DNA of 64,000 nucleotides from Pseudonocardia sp. CNS-004 (GTDB lineage: Bacteria > Actinomycetota > Actinomycetes > Mycobacteriales > Pseudonocardiaceae). The notes under the pieces are model-generated. The model did not search any database and was not told the DNA's origin. It saw nothing but the letters and a program-made list of their open reading frames with translations. Below are positions 18,527 through 28,759 of the stretch, one piece after another. Both the position numbers and the translations under genes were made by a program. Positions within the stretch are counted from its first letter, which is position 1. Each line of letters opens with the position of its first letter. The stretch covers positions 62,001 to 126,000 of the forward strand of contig MKJV01000022.1 in the NCBI GenBank assembly GCA_001942185.1, read 5' to 3'.

Positions 18527-20532
18527 TCAGCCGCCGAAGTCGGGCCCCGAGCCGTGGTGGCTGCCGTTGGTGATGCGCCTCCCGAGCCGCTGGCGGTGCC
18601 CATCGAGCAGCTCGGCCTGCAACCGGGCGAGGAGCTGGCGGTCGGCGTCGCTCAGCCGGGAGGCCGAGTCGGGGCGCTGCTGCCCGTCCTCGGGACGGGC
18701 CGCGACCTCGTCGGCGGCGGGAACGTCGTCCTGCGCCGGGCGTCGGGGAGCTGCGGAGTCGTCGGCGGCGGGTTCGTCCGCGAAACGGTGGCGGGCCGGT
18801 GTGCGGGGGACGGGACGCGGCGCGGGGCGGCCGGCGTCGGCGTTCTGGTCGTCCTCGTGCTCCGGCTCGGCTTGCTCCGCGAAGGCGGATGGTGCCATCG
18901 CCCAGGTGCCGGACAGCCATTCCTCGGACCACTCGTCCTCCGGCGGCGCGGTGGGTTCCGGACGCCGGGCCTCGGGGCGGCGCCCGATCCGGCCCAGCGG
19001 GTCGTCCTCCGGCCGGGTGGGATCCAGGAGCGGTGCCAGCAACGGTTGGTGCAGCGGGCCGTTCAACGGATCGCTCAGGGATTCGAAGGCGGGTGTGTCC
19101 CGGCGCGGGGGTGGCGGCTCCTCCGCGGCTCGGTCCCGCCGCTCGTCGACCGGGGACGCGAGCCCGCGGCGGTCGTCGTCGACGGGCCGGAGGGTGGGCC
19201 GCGGGTCGGTGACCGGGGTCGGCTGCGGGACCGGTGTCAGCCCGTTCCGCCGGACCAGCGGGATCGGGTTCTGCACGGCCCGCGAGATCGGCGTGACGGT
19301 GTGGTGCGGGCGGGTGCCGCGCGGCGACAGCACGGTGGCGGGCGGTAGCGGCGTGGGCCGGGTCGGGCGCGGCGCTGCGAGCGGGTGGGGCGACGGCGGG
19401 TCCGGGTAGCCGCCCTCCTCCTCGACGGGCTCGGCCTCGTCCTCCCGGTCGTACTCCTCGCCGTGGAACCGGTCGGCCGCGACGTCGTCCTCGTGGGCGT
19501 CGTCCTCGCGGGACTCGTCCCGGTCGGCCACGTCGTCATCGTCGGCGACATCGGCGTGGTCGGCGACGTCGTCCTCGTGGTGCTGGTCGGCCTGGTCGAG
19601 GTGGTGGCCCGGCTCCGCGGCCAGCCGCGCGGTGGCGGACTCGGAGCTCTCGAGGTCCGGTTCGGCGGAGGGCTGCGCGCTCGCGGTGGCCACCGGCTCC
19701 GCCACTTGCGGTGGGGTGGGGTTCAGGCGTTCCCGAGGGGGAGCGGGGAACCGCGCCACCGGGGCAGGCGACCCGGCGGCGAGCGGATGGGGCTCCGGGA
19801 GGCGCCGGGGGGCCGGGCGGTCGACCGGCGGGGCGAGTGCGTGCCGCTCCACGGGTGGCGCGGGCAGCGGCTGCGACGGCGGGCCGGTGCGGACCGCGTC
19901 GGCGCGCGGCGACGGCCGCCACGGCTGCTCGTCGCCCAGCTCCTGGCGCAGCTGCACGGCGGCCTCGAGCGCCGCGGCGTGGTAGCCGGGCACCGGGCCG
20001 TCGGCCGGGAGCACCTCGACCGACGCCGGCGCACCGGCACGGTCGAGCGCCGCGCCGAGCTGGTAGGCGAGCACCTCGGCGTGCCTGGTGCGGTCGTGCA
20101 CCCGCACCAGCACGACCGGATGCGGCAGCGGCCCCGGAGCGGCGCCGCCGGCGTGAGACGGCGGGCGAGCAGCACGCTGCAGCCCGTGAGCGGGCGCGCC
20201 GGGAACTCGAGAACGGCGCCTGCGACCGGGTCGTGGCCACCCGGAGGGGCGAAGCGGTGCTCGGTGCCGTCCTCCGGGCGCGGCTGTGGGAGCGACGCGG
20301 CGGGTCCGAGGTCGGTGCGGGTGCTGTGGGCAACGGCGACCAGCGTGGAGTGCACCTGCGGCGGCAGCACGACCCGCGCGGCGACCATGCTGGCCGTGAG
20401 CATCTCGACGGCCCGCGCATCCTCCCCGAGCGCGACCAGCTCGCGCGCCCAGCGCAGCAGGTCGTCGTCGACGCGCCCGGCCAGTGCCAGCAGCAGGTCG
20501 TGCGTCGTGCCCCGCGACGTCGAGTCCTCCAC
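18527..20532 (-). CDS. Large acidic/proline-rich protein of unknown function, paralogue of its upstream neighbour
   Basis: About 668 residues when one shift near 20130 is repaired. The N-terminal 200 residues resemble the neighbouring 188-residue protein: helical start HDLLLALAGRVDDDLLRWAR, then VLVRVHDRTRHAEVLAY and VEVLPADGPVPGYHAAAL. A long low-complexity region follows, rich in Pro and Glu/Asp (runs such as DDDDVADRDESREDDAHEDD). It ends in a short helical segment (LSDADRQLLARLQAELLDGH) that may bind a partner. I chose GTG 20532 for its GGGGAGG site; an ATG at 20568 overlaps the upstream stop (ATGA) and is the alternative. No known family is recognised. Confidence 0.65.
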
Positions 20533-20564
20533 CTGGCTTCCTCCCCTCGAGCCGGCCGCTCCCC

Positions 20565-21130
20565 TCATGCGCCGGCCAGCGCTGCGGTGGATCGCCACAG
20601 CGGCCTGGAACCGATGATGGCTGCGTGGTGATATGCGGAGCGCTCCCCGTGCGCTGGGAGAACCTCCACGCACGGTGTGCGGTCGCCGTGGGCCCTCAGC
20701 ACCCGCTGGATCGTGCCGGCGAGCACCCACGGCCGTTCGGCGCCGATCACGACGACGACCCGCTGCCCGTCGCGGCGGCTCTGCCGCACCTCGATGCACC
20801 CGGGGTGGCCGCGGACGACCGCCAGCACCGCGAGCGCCGCCGTGTCGACCGAGCCGTCGTCCGGCTCGAACGTGGCACGGGTGGGCGGCGGCTCGACGGT
20901 CGGTAGCACCGCGTCGAGCAGCGGGTGTGCCGACCCGACGGCCTGCTCCAGCAGGTCGCGCTCGGCGTCGGTGACGCCCACGCGGTGGCGCAGGAGCTCG
21001 CGCGGCAGGGTGGCACCGAGCACTTCCCGCCCGTCGTCGGCGAGCCAGTCGCGCATCCGCCACAGCAGCCCGTCGGGCAGCCTGCCCGCGAGCCGCAGCA
21101 GCAGCTCGTGGCAGCGTCGGCGGTGCTCAT
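20565..21130 (-). CDS. Protein of unknown function, short paralogue of the next gene
   Basis: About 188 residues from ATG 21130 with a GGAGG site; one base is missing near 21105-21115. The repaired protein has [20 protein letters not shown] at the N terminus, then [20 protein letters not shown] and [19 protein letters not shown]. It ends near [18 protein letters not shown]. Both ends match the first 200 residues of the downstream acidic protein, so the pair arose by duplication, the second having gained a long disordered tail. The two genes overlap by ATGA and are surely co-transcribed, perhaps with ridA. Confidence 0.6.
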
Positions 21131-21260
21131 GTGCCTCCGCTCCGCTCCGGCGGGCTCGCGGGTCTCGTGAGGCGCCGCCCTGCTCGTCCGGTGCTCGGTC
21201 GCTCGTTCCTCGCTCCCTGCGCGCCTCCCCCGCAGGACGACGCCGACCCGCTCGCGGCGC

Positions 21261-21724
21261 TCACGGCTCTGCGAGCTCGACGACCAGCTCGACCTCGACC
21301 GGGACGCCCAGCGGGAGCTCGGCCACGCCGACGGCGGACCGGGCGTGCTTGCCGGCGTCGCCGAAGATCTCGCCCAGCAGGTTCGACGCCCCGTTGACGA
21401 CCTTCGGCTGCTCGGTGAACCCGGGCGCGACGCGACGAAGCCGACGACCTTGACGACACCGGTGACCGCGTCGATGCCCACGAGGGCGTCGATGGCGGCC
21501 AGTGCGTTCAGCGCACAGATCCCGGCCAGTGCGGCGGCCTCGTCGGCGCTGATCTCGGCGCCGACCTTGCCCAGCGCGGCGGGCTTCCCGTCGACGAACG
21601 GCACCTGGCCCGCGGTGAACACCAGCGAGCCGGACCGGCGGGCGGAGACGTAGGAGCCCGCGGGCGCCGGCACCGCCGGCAGCGCGATGCCCAGCTCGTC
21701 GAGCCGCTGGCTCGGTGTGGCCAC
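21261..21724 (-). CDS. ridA: RidA/YjgF-family protein, one apparent base deletion
   Basis: About 154 residues from GTG 21724. It shows the family core [33 protein letters not shown] and [13 protein letters not shown]. After a shift at about 21427 (one lost G restores SAPGFTEQP) it continues [15 protein letters not shown] and [18 protein letters not shown]. RidA proteins hydrolyse reactive enamine/imine intermediates; the conserved Arg of the active enzymes is not obvious here, so the subfamily is unclear. It corresponds to Rv3678c in the syntenic mycobacterial block. Confidence 0.85.
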
Positions 21725-21729
21725 GGCGA

Positions 21730-21909
21730 TCAGCCCCGCACCGGGCGCTTGAACCACGCCACGAGCTGTTCGGGGTTGGCTCCGGTGGTGACGGTGACGA
21801 GCTCCCAGCCGTCCCTGCCGAAGTTGTTGAGGATGGCCTGGGTGCTGTGGATGAGCACGGGGGCGGTGAGGTATTCCCACCTGACGTCCGACGTACCGGG
21901 GGAGGTCAT
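21730..21909 (-). CDS. Small DUF4177-like protein
   Basis: 59 residues from ATG 21909 to TGA 21730. The sequence contains [19 protein letters not shown] and [16 protein letters not shown] and ends [13 protein letters not shown]. The GWELV...FKRP pattern is that of DUF4177 proteins. It ends six bases before the ridA start, so the two form an operon. A matching small gene (Rv3678A) lies at this place in mycobacteria. Function unknown. Confidence 0.85.
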   Translation of the reverse strand: MTSPGTSDVRWEYLTAPVLIHSTQAILNNFGRDGWELVTVTTGANPEQLVAWFKRPVRG

Positions 21910-21980
21910 GACAGGTCACTGTAGCCAGCGCCTCACCCGCTCGGACGGCCGGTCGCGTCCCGCCTCCGTAACCTGGTGCG

Positions 21981-23008
21981 GTGACCTCACCCGGTTTGCC
22001 AGCAGCGCTGTCGGCGGCCCGGCTGCACGTCGTCTCCGGCAAGGGCGGCACCGGCAAGACCACGGTGGCCGCCGCGCTGGCGCTCGCGCTGGCTTCCGGC
22101 GGGAGGCGCACGCTGCTCGTCGAGGTCGAGGGGCGGCAGGGGATCGCGCAGCTGTTCGACACGCCGCCGCTCCCGTACGAGGAGCGCCGGATCGCGATCG
22201 CGCCCGGCGGCGGCGAGGTCAGGGCGCTCGCGGTGGACGCGGAGGCCGCGCTGCTGGAGTACTTCGAGCTGTTCTACCGGCTGGGTATGGCGGGGCGCAC
22301 GCTGCGGCGGATGGGCGCCGTCGAGTTCGCCACCACGCTCGCGCCGGGGCTGCGTGACGTGCTGCTCACCGGCAAGGTCAAGGAGTGCGTCAACCGCCGC
22401 GAGCCCGATGGGAAACCGGTGTACGACGCGGTGGTGCTCGACGCGCCGCCCACGGGCCGCGTGGTGAGCTTCCTCGACGTCACGAAGGCGATGGCCGACC
22501 TCGCACGCACCGGCCCGATCCACAGCCAGGCCGCGGGCGCGTGGAGGTGCTGCACTCCCCGCTCACCGCGGTGCACCTGGTCACCCTGCTGGAGGACCTG
22601 CCCGTCACCGAGACGCTCGAGACCGTCGACGAGCTCACAGCGGCTGGTTTCCCGGTCGGCGGCGTGATCGTCAACCGGGTGCGGCCGCAGTGGCTGCCCG
22701 ACCGGTCGGTCGCCGCGGCGGCCGGTGGCCGGGTCGACTCCGGCCGCATCCGCTCCGGCCTCGCGGCCGCGGGTCTCGACCTGCCCGCCGACGTGATCGA
22801 CGGGCTCGTGGCCGAGACGGTGGAGCACGCCGTGCGCGTGCACGGCGAGGCCGCGGCACTGGCCCGCCTCGAGTCGGCCACGGCCCTTCCGCGGCTGGAG
22901 CTGCCGCAGCTCGTCGAGGGTGTGGACCTCGGCACGCTCTACGGCCTCGCCGAGGCGCTCACGGAGCAGGGCGTGGGTGACCCGGCGGCGAGCGAGGCGG
23001 TGTCATGA
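21981..23008 (+). CDS. ArsA-type ATPase, first of a pair (Rv3679-like), one apparent base deletion
   Basis: About 342 residues from GTG 21981. The deviant Walker A loop is [16 protein letters not shown] (residues 19-34), followed by [16 protein letters not shown] and [16 protein letters not shown] base is missing near 22538, after SQAAG, and the frame resumes [17 protein letters not shown]. The C-terminal part has [11 protein letters not shown]. Its TGA overlaps the ATG of the second ATPase. The M. tuberculosis pair Rv3679/Rv3680 is reported to act as an ATPase complex tied to glycerol and reactive-intermediate detoxification; the same role here is inference. Confidence 0.88.
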
Positions 23009-24156
23009 GCCCGCGCCCGGCACCGGCGCTGGACGTCGACGCGATGCTCGACGACCCCGACACCCGGATCGTCGTGTGCTGCGGTGCCGGCGGCGTCGGC
23101 AAGACCACCACGTCGGCCGCGTTGGCGATCCGCGCCGCGGAACGTGGGCGCCGCACCGTCGTGCTCACGATCGACCCGGCCCGCCGCCTCGCCCAGGCAC
23201 TCGGCATGGAGGCGCTCGGCAACGAACCCGGCCGCGTGGCCGATGCCCGCGGCGACCTGCACGCGATGATGCTGGACATGCGCCGGACCTTCGACGAGAT
23301 GGTCCACACGCACGCCGACCCCGAGCGCGCCGAGGCGATCATCGCCAACCCCTTCTACCAGACCATCTCGTCGTCGTTCTCCGGCACGCAGGAGTACATG
23401 GCGATGGAGAAGCTGGGGCAGCTCGCCGCCACCGGGGAGTGGGACCTGATCGTGGTGGACACCCCGCCGTCGCGCTCGGCGCTCGACTTCCTGGACGCGC
23501 CGCAGCGCATGTCCACGTTCCTCGACGGCCGCATGATCCGGCTGCTGTCCGCGCCCGCCAGGGCGGGCGGGCGTGGGCTGCGCAAGCTCGTCGGCGCGGG
23601 CTTCTCCCTGTTCGCCAAGGGGGTCTCGACGATCCTCGGCGGGCAGATGCTGGCCGACGCCTCGGCGTTCGTGCAGGCCTTCGACACGATGTTCGGGGGC
23701 TTCCGGGAGCGGGCCACCGCCACGTACGCGCTGCTGCGCTCGCCCGGCACCGCGTTCCTCGTCGTGGCCGCCCCCGAGCCGGACGCCCTGCGCGAGGCCG
23801 CCTACTTCGTCGACCGGCTCGCGGCCGACGACATGCCGCTGGGCGGGCTCGTGCTCAACCGCACCCACCCCGTGCTCGCCGACCTCTCCGCCACGAAGGC
23901 CCGGGCCGCGGCCGAGGGCCTGCGCGCCGCGCCGCTCGCCACGGCGGTGCTGCGGCTGCACGCCGACCGGGTGGATCTCGCCGACCGGGAGGAGCGCCTG
24001 CTCTCCCGGTTCACCGGCGCCCACCCCGGCGTCGCCGTGACCAGGGTGCCGGTCGTCGCGGGCGACATCGCCGACCTCGACGGGTTGCGCGAGGTCGGCG
24101 AGCGGCTCGCGGGCTCTGCCGATTCGACCGCCCAGCCCCTGCGCTCGGCCCGCTGA
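23005..24156 (+). CDS. ArsA-type ATPase, second of a pair (Rv3680-like)
   Basis: 383 residues, intact. Walker A is [17 protein letters not shown] near residues 27-43, followed by [16 protein letters not shown] (the DPA switch motif of ArsA/Get3 proteins), [16 protein letters not shown] and a hydrophobic MFGGFRERA helix region. It starts within the stop codon of its partner (ATGA), so the two subunits are made together. It is divergent from the DUF4177/ridA operon, and a hairpin follows. Confidence 0.92.
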   Translation: MSPRPAPALDVDAMLDDPDTRIVVCCGAGGVGKTTTSAALAIRAAERGRRTVVLTIDPARRLAQALGMEALGNEPGRVADARGDLHAMMLDMRRTFDEMVHTHADPERAEAIIANPFYQTISSSFSGTQEYMAMEKLGQLAATGEWDLIVVDTPPSRSALDFLDAPQRMSTFLDGRMIRLLSAPARAGGRGLRKLVGAGFSLFAKGVSTILGGQMLADASAFVQAFDTMFGGFRERATATYALLRSPGTAFLVVAAPEPDALREAAYFVDRLAADDMPLGGLVLNRTHPVLADLSATKARAAAEGLRAAPLATAVLRLHADRVDLADREERLLSRFTGAHPGVAVTRVPVVAGDIADLDGLREVGERLAGSADSTAQPLRSAR

Positions 24157-24211
24157 ACCCCCCGGGCGCCTCGGAGGTGGTCCGCGCTCACGCTGCCTTC
24201 GTCCGCCCCGC

Positions 24212-24232
24212 GCACCGGTTCCCCGCCGGTGC
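24212..24232. terminator. Stem-loop between convergent ArsA and VOC genes
   Basis: The arms GCACCGG (24212-24218) and CCGGTGC (24226-24232) flank a seven-base loop in the 138-base convergent gap. It is short but GC-only and well placed. Confidence 0.45.
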
Positions 24233-24294
24233 TGCCGGTCGACGGGTAGCGTCGGCGGCGACGGAGTGCGTCGGCCGTGACGGGTAGCGCCTGC

Positions 24295-24727
24295 TCAGCC
24301 GCCGGCCGCTCGCCCGGGCTCGACGAAGGCTGCGGCGTACTCGTCGGCGGGCGCGATGTTCGTGATCACGTCGATCAGCACCCCGCACGGGTCGGCGACG
24401 ATGAAGTGGCGCTGGCCGAACGCTTCGCTGCGCAGCTCGAGCTCCGGGGTGAGCCCGCCGCGGACGACGAGGCGTTCCCATTCCGCGTCGACGTCGGTGA
24501 CCTCGAAGTTGAGCAGCAGCCCCTGCACGGGGCGCGGTGGCCCGCCGGGACGGTGGGGTGGGTGTGGTCGAGGAGCGCGAGCTCGTGGGCCGGTGGGCCC
24601 TCGCGGCGCAGGCTGACGTACCAGCGGACTCGAACGTGGTCTCGAACCCGAAGTGGCGTGTGTAGAACTCGTGCGCCTCGTGCAGCCGGGACGTGCCGAT
24701 CACCGGGTAGAAGCTGGTCAGTTCCAT
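24295..24727 (-). CDS. VOC-family (glyoxalase/bleomycin-resistance fold) protein, two apparent base deletions
   Basis: About 144 residues from ATG 24727. Three consecutive frames fit one protein: [20 protein letters not shown] with [14 protein letters not shown], then [20 protein letters not shown], then [20 protein letters not shown] and [13 protein letters not shown]. The breaks fall near 24630 and 24545. VOC proteins bind metals or small toxic compounds; the function is unknown. It is divergent from a TetR gene with two identical operator cores between them, so it is probably the regulated target. Confidence 0.8.
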
Positions 24728-24744
24728 GACGACTCCTGGATTCG

Positions 24745-24790
24745 CGTACCGTCGGTATGTGAGGACGGTAGGCAACATACCGTCGGTATG
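24745..24790. promoter_or_regulatory. Double operator between VOC and TetR genes
   Basis: Two copies of a palindromic core, CGTACCGTCGGTATG (24745-24759) and CATACCGTCGGTATG (24776-24790), lie with centres 31 bases apart, three helical turns. Each contains TACCG/CGGTA arms. They span the divergent promoter region, as expected for co-operative binding of two TetR dimers. Confidence 0.8.
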
Positions 24791-24804
24791 TCAATGGAGG
24801 GTTG

Positions 24805-25413
24805 ATGAAGAGGGCGGAGCAGCGCGAGCGGACGCGCGCCGAACTGCTGGAGGTGAGCAGGCGACTGTTCGCGACCAGCGGGTACGCCGCCGTCGGCATC
24901 GCCGAGATCGTGCGCGAGGCCGGGGTGACCAAAGGCGCGCTCTACCACCACTTCGCAGGTGGGAAGACCGACCTGTTCCGCGCGGTGCTCGCGCAGGTGC
25001 AGGACGAGGTCGCCGCCTCGGTGGCGGCCACCGCAGACGCCGAGGCGGATCCGTGGACCCGCCTGACGTCGGGCTGCCGCGCCTTCCTCGCAGCGAGCAC
25101 CGACCCGGCCGTCCGGCGGATCATGCTCGTCGACGGCCCGGCCGTGCTGGGGTGGAGCGAGTGGCGCGCCATGGACGAAACCGGGTCGGCGAGCCACCTG
25201 GCCGACGCGCTGGCGGAGCTGGTCGACGCAGGCATCCTCCTGCTCCAGCCGGTGCCGCCACTGGCCCGCCTGCTGTCGGGCGCGATGAACGAGGCCGCGC
25301 TCTGGCTGGCCGAGACCGATGAGCCGGCAGCACTGGACGCGGTGCTGGCACCGCTGTCGCGGATGCTGGAGGCCCAGCGAGCGGAGCCGCGCCGGGCCCC
25401 GGCCGGTGCGTGA
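24805..25413 (+). CDS. TetR/AcrR family transcriptional regulator
   Basis: 202 residues. The HTH near residues 10-55 reads TRAELLEVSRRLFATSGYAA then EIVREAGVTKGALYHHFAGG. I chose ATG 24805 because GGAGG ends four bases upstream; the TTG three bases earlier is too close. Its ligand-binding part is ordinary. It likely represses the divergent VOC gene and itself through the double operator. Inducer unknown. Confidence 0.88.
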   Translation: MKRAEQRERTRAELLEVSRRLFATSGYAAVGIAEIVREAGVTKGALYHHFAGGKTDLFRAVLAQVQDEVAASVAATADAEADPWTRLTSGCRAFLAASTDPAVRRIMLVDGPAVLGWSEWRAMDETGSASHLADALAELVDAGILLLQPVPPLARLLSGAMNEAALWLAETDEPAALDAVLAPLSRMLEAQRAEPRRAPAGA

Positions 25414-25516
25414 GCCGCCGGCCACTCCGGCCGCGCGTGCCCGCCGGCGGGCCGGCGCGGTTCGATCCTCGAGTGACCACGCTCAGCGCCGGCCCGGCCG
25501 GCCCCGGCTCACCCGT

Positions 25517-25876
25517 TCAGGCGGTCTCGTCGAGGCCCGGGCGGTGCTGCTCGCGCTCGGCCGCCCTCGCCAGCTGCTCGGCCGTCTCCTCCGCCACCGA
25601 CTCGTAGTGGGCGATGCGGGCGTCGTGCAGCAGGTCGGCCCACGACGACACGTCCGGCCGCGCCCGCAGCAGCGCCCGCCGCTCCCGCTCGGTCATCCCG
25701 CCCCACACGCCGAACTCGATGCGCTGGTCGAGTGCGTGGGCGAGGCACTCGGTGCGCACCGGGCAGGTGCGGCAGAACAGCCGTGCCTCGCGTTGCCGTG
25801 CTCCCGTGACGAAGAGGCCTTCGGCGTCAGCCGTACGACACCGCGCAGCCCTCCGCCAGTTCCACCGGCCCGTCAT
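25517..25876 (-). CDS. whiB4: WhiB-family iron-sulfur transcription factor (WhiB4-like)
   Basis: 119 residues from ATG 25876. The four cluster-binding cysteines are Cys13, Cys35, Cys38 and Cys44, followed by the turn GVWGG (residues 56-60) and basic MTERERRALLRAR. It sits divergent from ponA2, as whiB4 (Rv3681c) does in mycobacteria, where it responds to oxygen and redox stress. A palindrome lies just upstream of its start codon. Confidence 0.9.
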   Translation of the reverse strand: MTGRWNWRRAARCRTADAEGLFVTGARQREARLFCRTCPVRTECLAHALDQRIEFGVWGGMTERERRALLRARPDVSSWADLLHDARIAHYESVAEETAEQLARAAEREQHRPGLDETA

Positions 25877-25897
25877 GGTCGCGCCTCCCCGGATCCC

Positions 25898-25917
25898 GTG
25901 CTCGTCATGACCAGCAC
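25898..25917. promoter_or_regulatory. 20-bp palindrome in the whiB/ponA2 divergent promoter
   Basis: GTGCTCGTCATGACCAGCAC is symmetric in nine of ten pairs and lies 22 bases before the WhiB start, in the 150-base divergent gap 25877-26026. It is probably an operator for whiB, ponA2 or both. The binding protein is not known. Confidence 0.5.
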
Positions 25918-26026
25918 AGACGAATTCTCACCAGACCGGGTTCCACCGGAAACCGAGCAAAACTACTCAATCGCGGTCGGGTGATCTCCCCTACTCCATC
26001 CGGCGGTCCGCGTACCCTGGCGCTCC

Positions 26027-28389
26027 GTGAGCTTCCCGCGCCATCTCGCTCGGCCCATCGGCCTGCTGCTCGGGCTCGGGCTCCTCGCGGGCGTCGTCGT
26101 GGCGGGGATGGCCTTCCCGCTCACCGCCGGTCTGGGGCTCGTCGCGAGCGACACGGGCGACAGCGTCAACACGGTGTCGGCCGACCTCGTCGACGGACCG
26201 CTGCCGCAGACCACCACGGTCACCGACTCCGCGGGCGTCCCGATCGCGCGGTTCTTCGAACAGGGCCAGAACCGCCATGCCGTCGCGGCCGACGAGGTGT
26301 CGCCTGCCATGAAGGCGGCCATCGTCGCGATCGAGGACCGCCGCTTCTACCAGCACCAGGGCGTCGACTGGCAGGGCACGTTGCGTGCCCTCGCGGCCAA
26401 CTCCGCGTCGGGTGAGGTCGTGCAGGGTGCGTCGACGCTCACCCAGCAGTACGTCAAGAACTACATGCTCTACGTCGCCGCGGAGTCCGAGACGGAGCGG
26501 CTCAAGGCCACCGAGCAGACGCCTGCGCGCAAGCTCAAGGAAGCGCAGATCGCCCTGCAGATGGAGCAGCGGCTCTCCAAGGACGAGATCCTCACCCGCT
26601 ACCTCAACATCGTCTCGTACGGCAACGGAGCGGCCGGGATCCGGTCGGCGGCGCGCACCTACTTCAACACCACCCCCGACAAGCTCACGGTGCCGCAGGC
26701 GCCCTGCTCGCCGGGATGGTCAACAGCACCACGGCGTTCGACCCGGTCAACAACCCGGAGGCCGCGCTGGAGCGGCGCAACCTCGTCATCCACCAGATGC
26801 GCGACCAGCAGATGATCGACGACGCGCAGGCCCAGGCCGCGCTCGCCACCCCGCTCGGGGTGGCCAACCCGCTCAACACCCAGCCCAACGGCTGCATCGG
26901 CGCCGGTGACGCCGGCTTCTTCTGCAAGTACGTCGTGGAGTACCTCACCGAGGCGGGGTTCTCGCTCGAGCAGCTCAACCGGGGCGGCTACACGATCAAG
27001 AGCACCCTCGACCGCAACGTGCTCGACCGCATGAAGGCCTCGCTCGACGCCGAGGTCCCGCCGCAGCAGCCGAACGTCGCCAACGTGATGTCGGTCGTGG
27101 AGCCGGGCAACCAGAAGCACCGCGTGCTCGGCATGGCGTCGAGCCGCACGTTCGGCCTCGACGCCGAGGAGCTGGAGACGAGCTACGGGTTGCCGTACGA
27201 GCCGGTCAACCTGGGCGCGGGCTCCGTCTACAAGATCTTCACGTCCGCCACGGCCCTCGAGAAGGGCATGGGGATCAACTACCAGCTCACGGTGCCACCG
27301 AGCGGGTACGCGTCGCCGATCTACGTCGACGGCGCCGGCCGGCCGCTCCCGGTCCGCAACTCCAACGAGAACATGCCCGAGCGCATGTCGCTCACCGATG
27401 CGCTGGCGCAGTCGCCCAACACCGCGTTCATCAAGCTGGAGGAGTTCACCGGCGTCCCGCCCGTCGTCGACATGGCGGTCCGGCTGGGCATGCGTTCGCT
27501 CGCCACCACCCCGTTCGTCGACCCGGGCACCGGCCGGCCGACCGACCGTTCGATCGCCGAGGTCACGAAGGCGCAGAACCTGGCATCGTTCACCCTCGGT
27601 GTCAGCCCGACGAGCGTGCTGGAGCTGGCGAACGTCGGGTCCACGCTGGCGAGCGCGGGCGTGTGGTGCCCGCCCAGCCCGATCGAGTCGATCACCGATG
27701 TCAACGGCAACCCGGTGCCCGTCACCGAGGCGCCCTGCGAGCAGGCCGTCGAGCCGGGCCTGGCCAACGCGCTGTTCAACGCGCTCAGCAAGGATGACCT
27801 GCCCGGCGGCACGGCGGCGCGCGCCGCGGGCGAGGCCGGCTGGAACCGGCCGATGGCCGGCAAGACCGGCACCACCCAGCAGCACAAGTCGGCGGCGTTC
27901 GTCGGGTTCGTCCCGCAGATGGCCGGCGCGGTGATCACGTTCGACAACTCGAGGGCACCCCGACCGCTCTGCGACGGTGCCGGGTCGCCCTTCGCCTGCC
28001 GCAGCGGCAACATCTTCGGTGGCAAGACGCCCGCGGAGACCTGGTTCGGCGCGATGAAGCCGCTGGTCGACCCGCTACCGGTGGTCCCGCTGCCCCCGGT
28101 GGAGCAGCGGTACCTCGAGGGCGGCGAGGAGGCGCGGGTCCCCGACGTCATCGGCGACCCGGAGAACGAGGCCCGCGAGGAGCTCGAGGAGGCGGGCTGG
28201 GCCGTCTCGGTGCGCGAGGTCGACAACGCCGCCGACCGCGGCACGGTGGTCGGCCAGAGCCCGAACGGGTCGGCGCTGCCCGGTGAGACCGTGTTGCTCA
28301 GCATCTCCAGCGGCGAGGCGCCACCCGCTCCCGACGCGCCCGGCGACGATGATGACGATGACGACGATGATGACGGGGACGGTGACTGA
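26027..28389 (+). CDS. ponA2: Bifunctional penicillin-binding protein PonA2 with PASTA domain, one apparent base deletion
   Basis: About 787 residues. An N-terminal TM helix is followed by a GT51 glycosyltransferase domain with catalytic Glu in AIEDRRFYQHQGVD and the motif GASTLTQQYVKN. The frame breaks at about 26700 (one G lost from GCGGCC, restoring QAALLAGMVNSTT). The transpeptidase domain has the active Ser in GSVYKIF, the SxN-like SPN in LAQSPNTAF and KTG in GKTGTTQQHK. A PASTA domain (VPDVIGDPENEAREELEE) and a poly-Asp tail end the protein. It polymerises and crosslinks peptidoglycan outside the membrane. It corresponds to Rv3682. Confidence 0.93.
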
Positions 28390-28472
28390 CGTCACCCGTC
28401 AGGGTGAGCGCCACGCCGCCTGCCTCGGCAGTTCTTCATCCCGGGAGGGGTGCGCGCCTACCATCCGCTCGC

Positions 28473-28712
28473 GTGAGCGCCTGTTCGGATGAGGGATCGT
28501 CCGCGCGGGACGTGCCGACCGGCGGCCCGCCCGCGGAGCCGCGGCCGGGCCCGCCGCCGCGGCCGCGGATCGTCGACGAGCCGGGGATCCTGGGGCTCTC
28601 CCGCCTGACGCGGGGGCGGTTCGGCTCCCGGCTGTTCAACTGGTTCTTCGTGCTGGTGTTCGTGGTGATCTTGATCCAGATGGTCTCGGCGCTCCTCGAG
28701 CACCCCTGGTAG
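28473..28712 (+). CDS. Small C-terminal-anchored membrane protein
   Basis: 79 residues from GTG 28473. A Pro/Gly-rich polar half is followed by LSRLTRGRFGSRLFNWFF and a transmembrane helix (VLVFVVILIQMVSALL) close to the C terminus. The family is not recognised. No clear ribosome binding site fits; a GTG at 28404 in the same frame is an alternative. It lies between ponA2 and the transporter-kinase fusion. Confidence 0.55.
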   Translation: MSACSDEGSSARDVPTGGPPAEPRPGPPPRPRIVDEPGILGLSRLTRGRFGSRLFNWFFVLVFVVILIQMVSALLEHPW

Positions 28713-28759
28713 GCCGCCCGACTACCCTGGCCGTCGACAGCGGCCCGTGTGCGGAGGAG

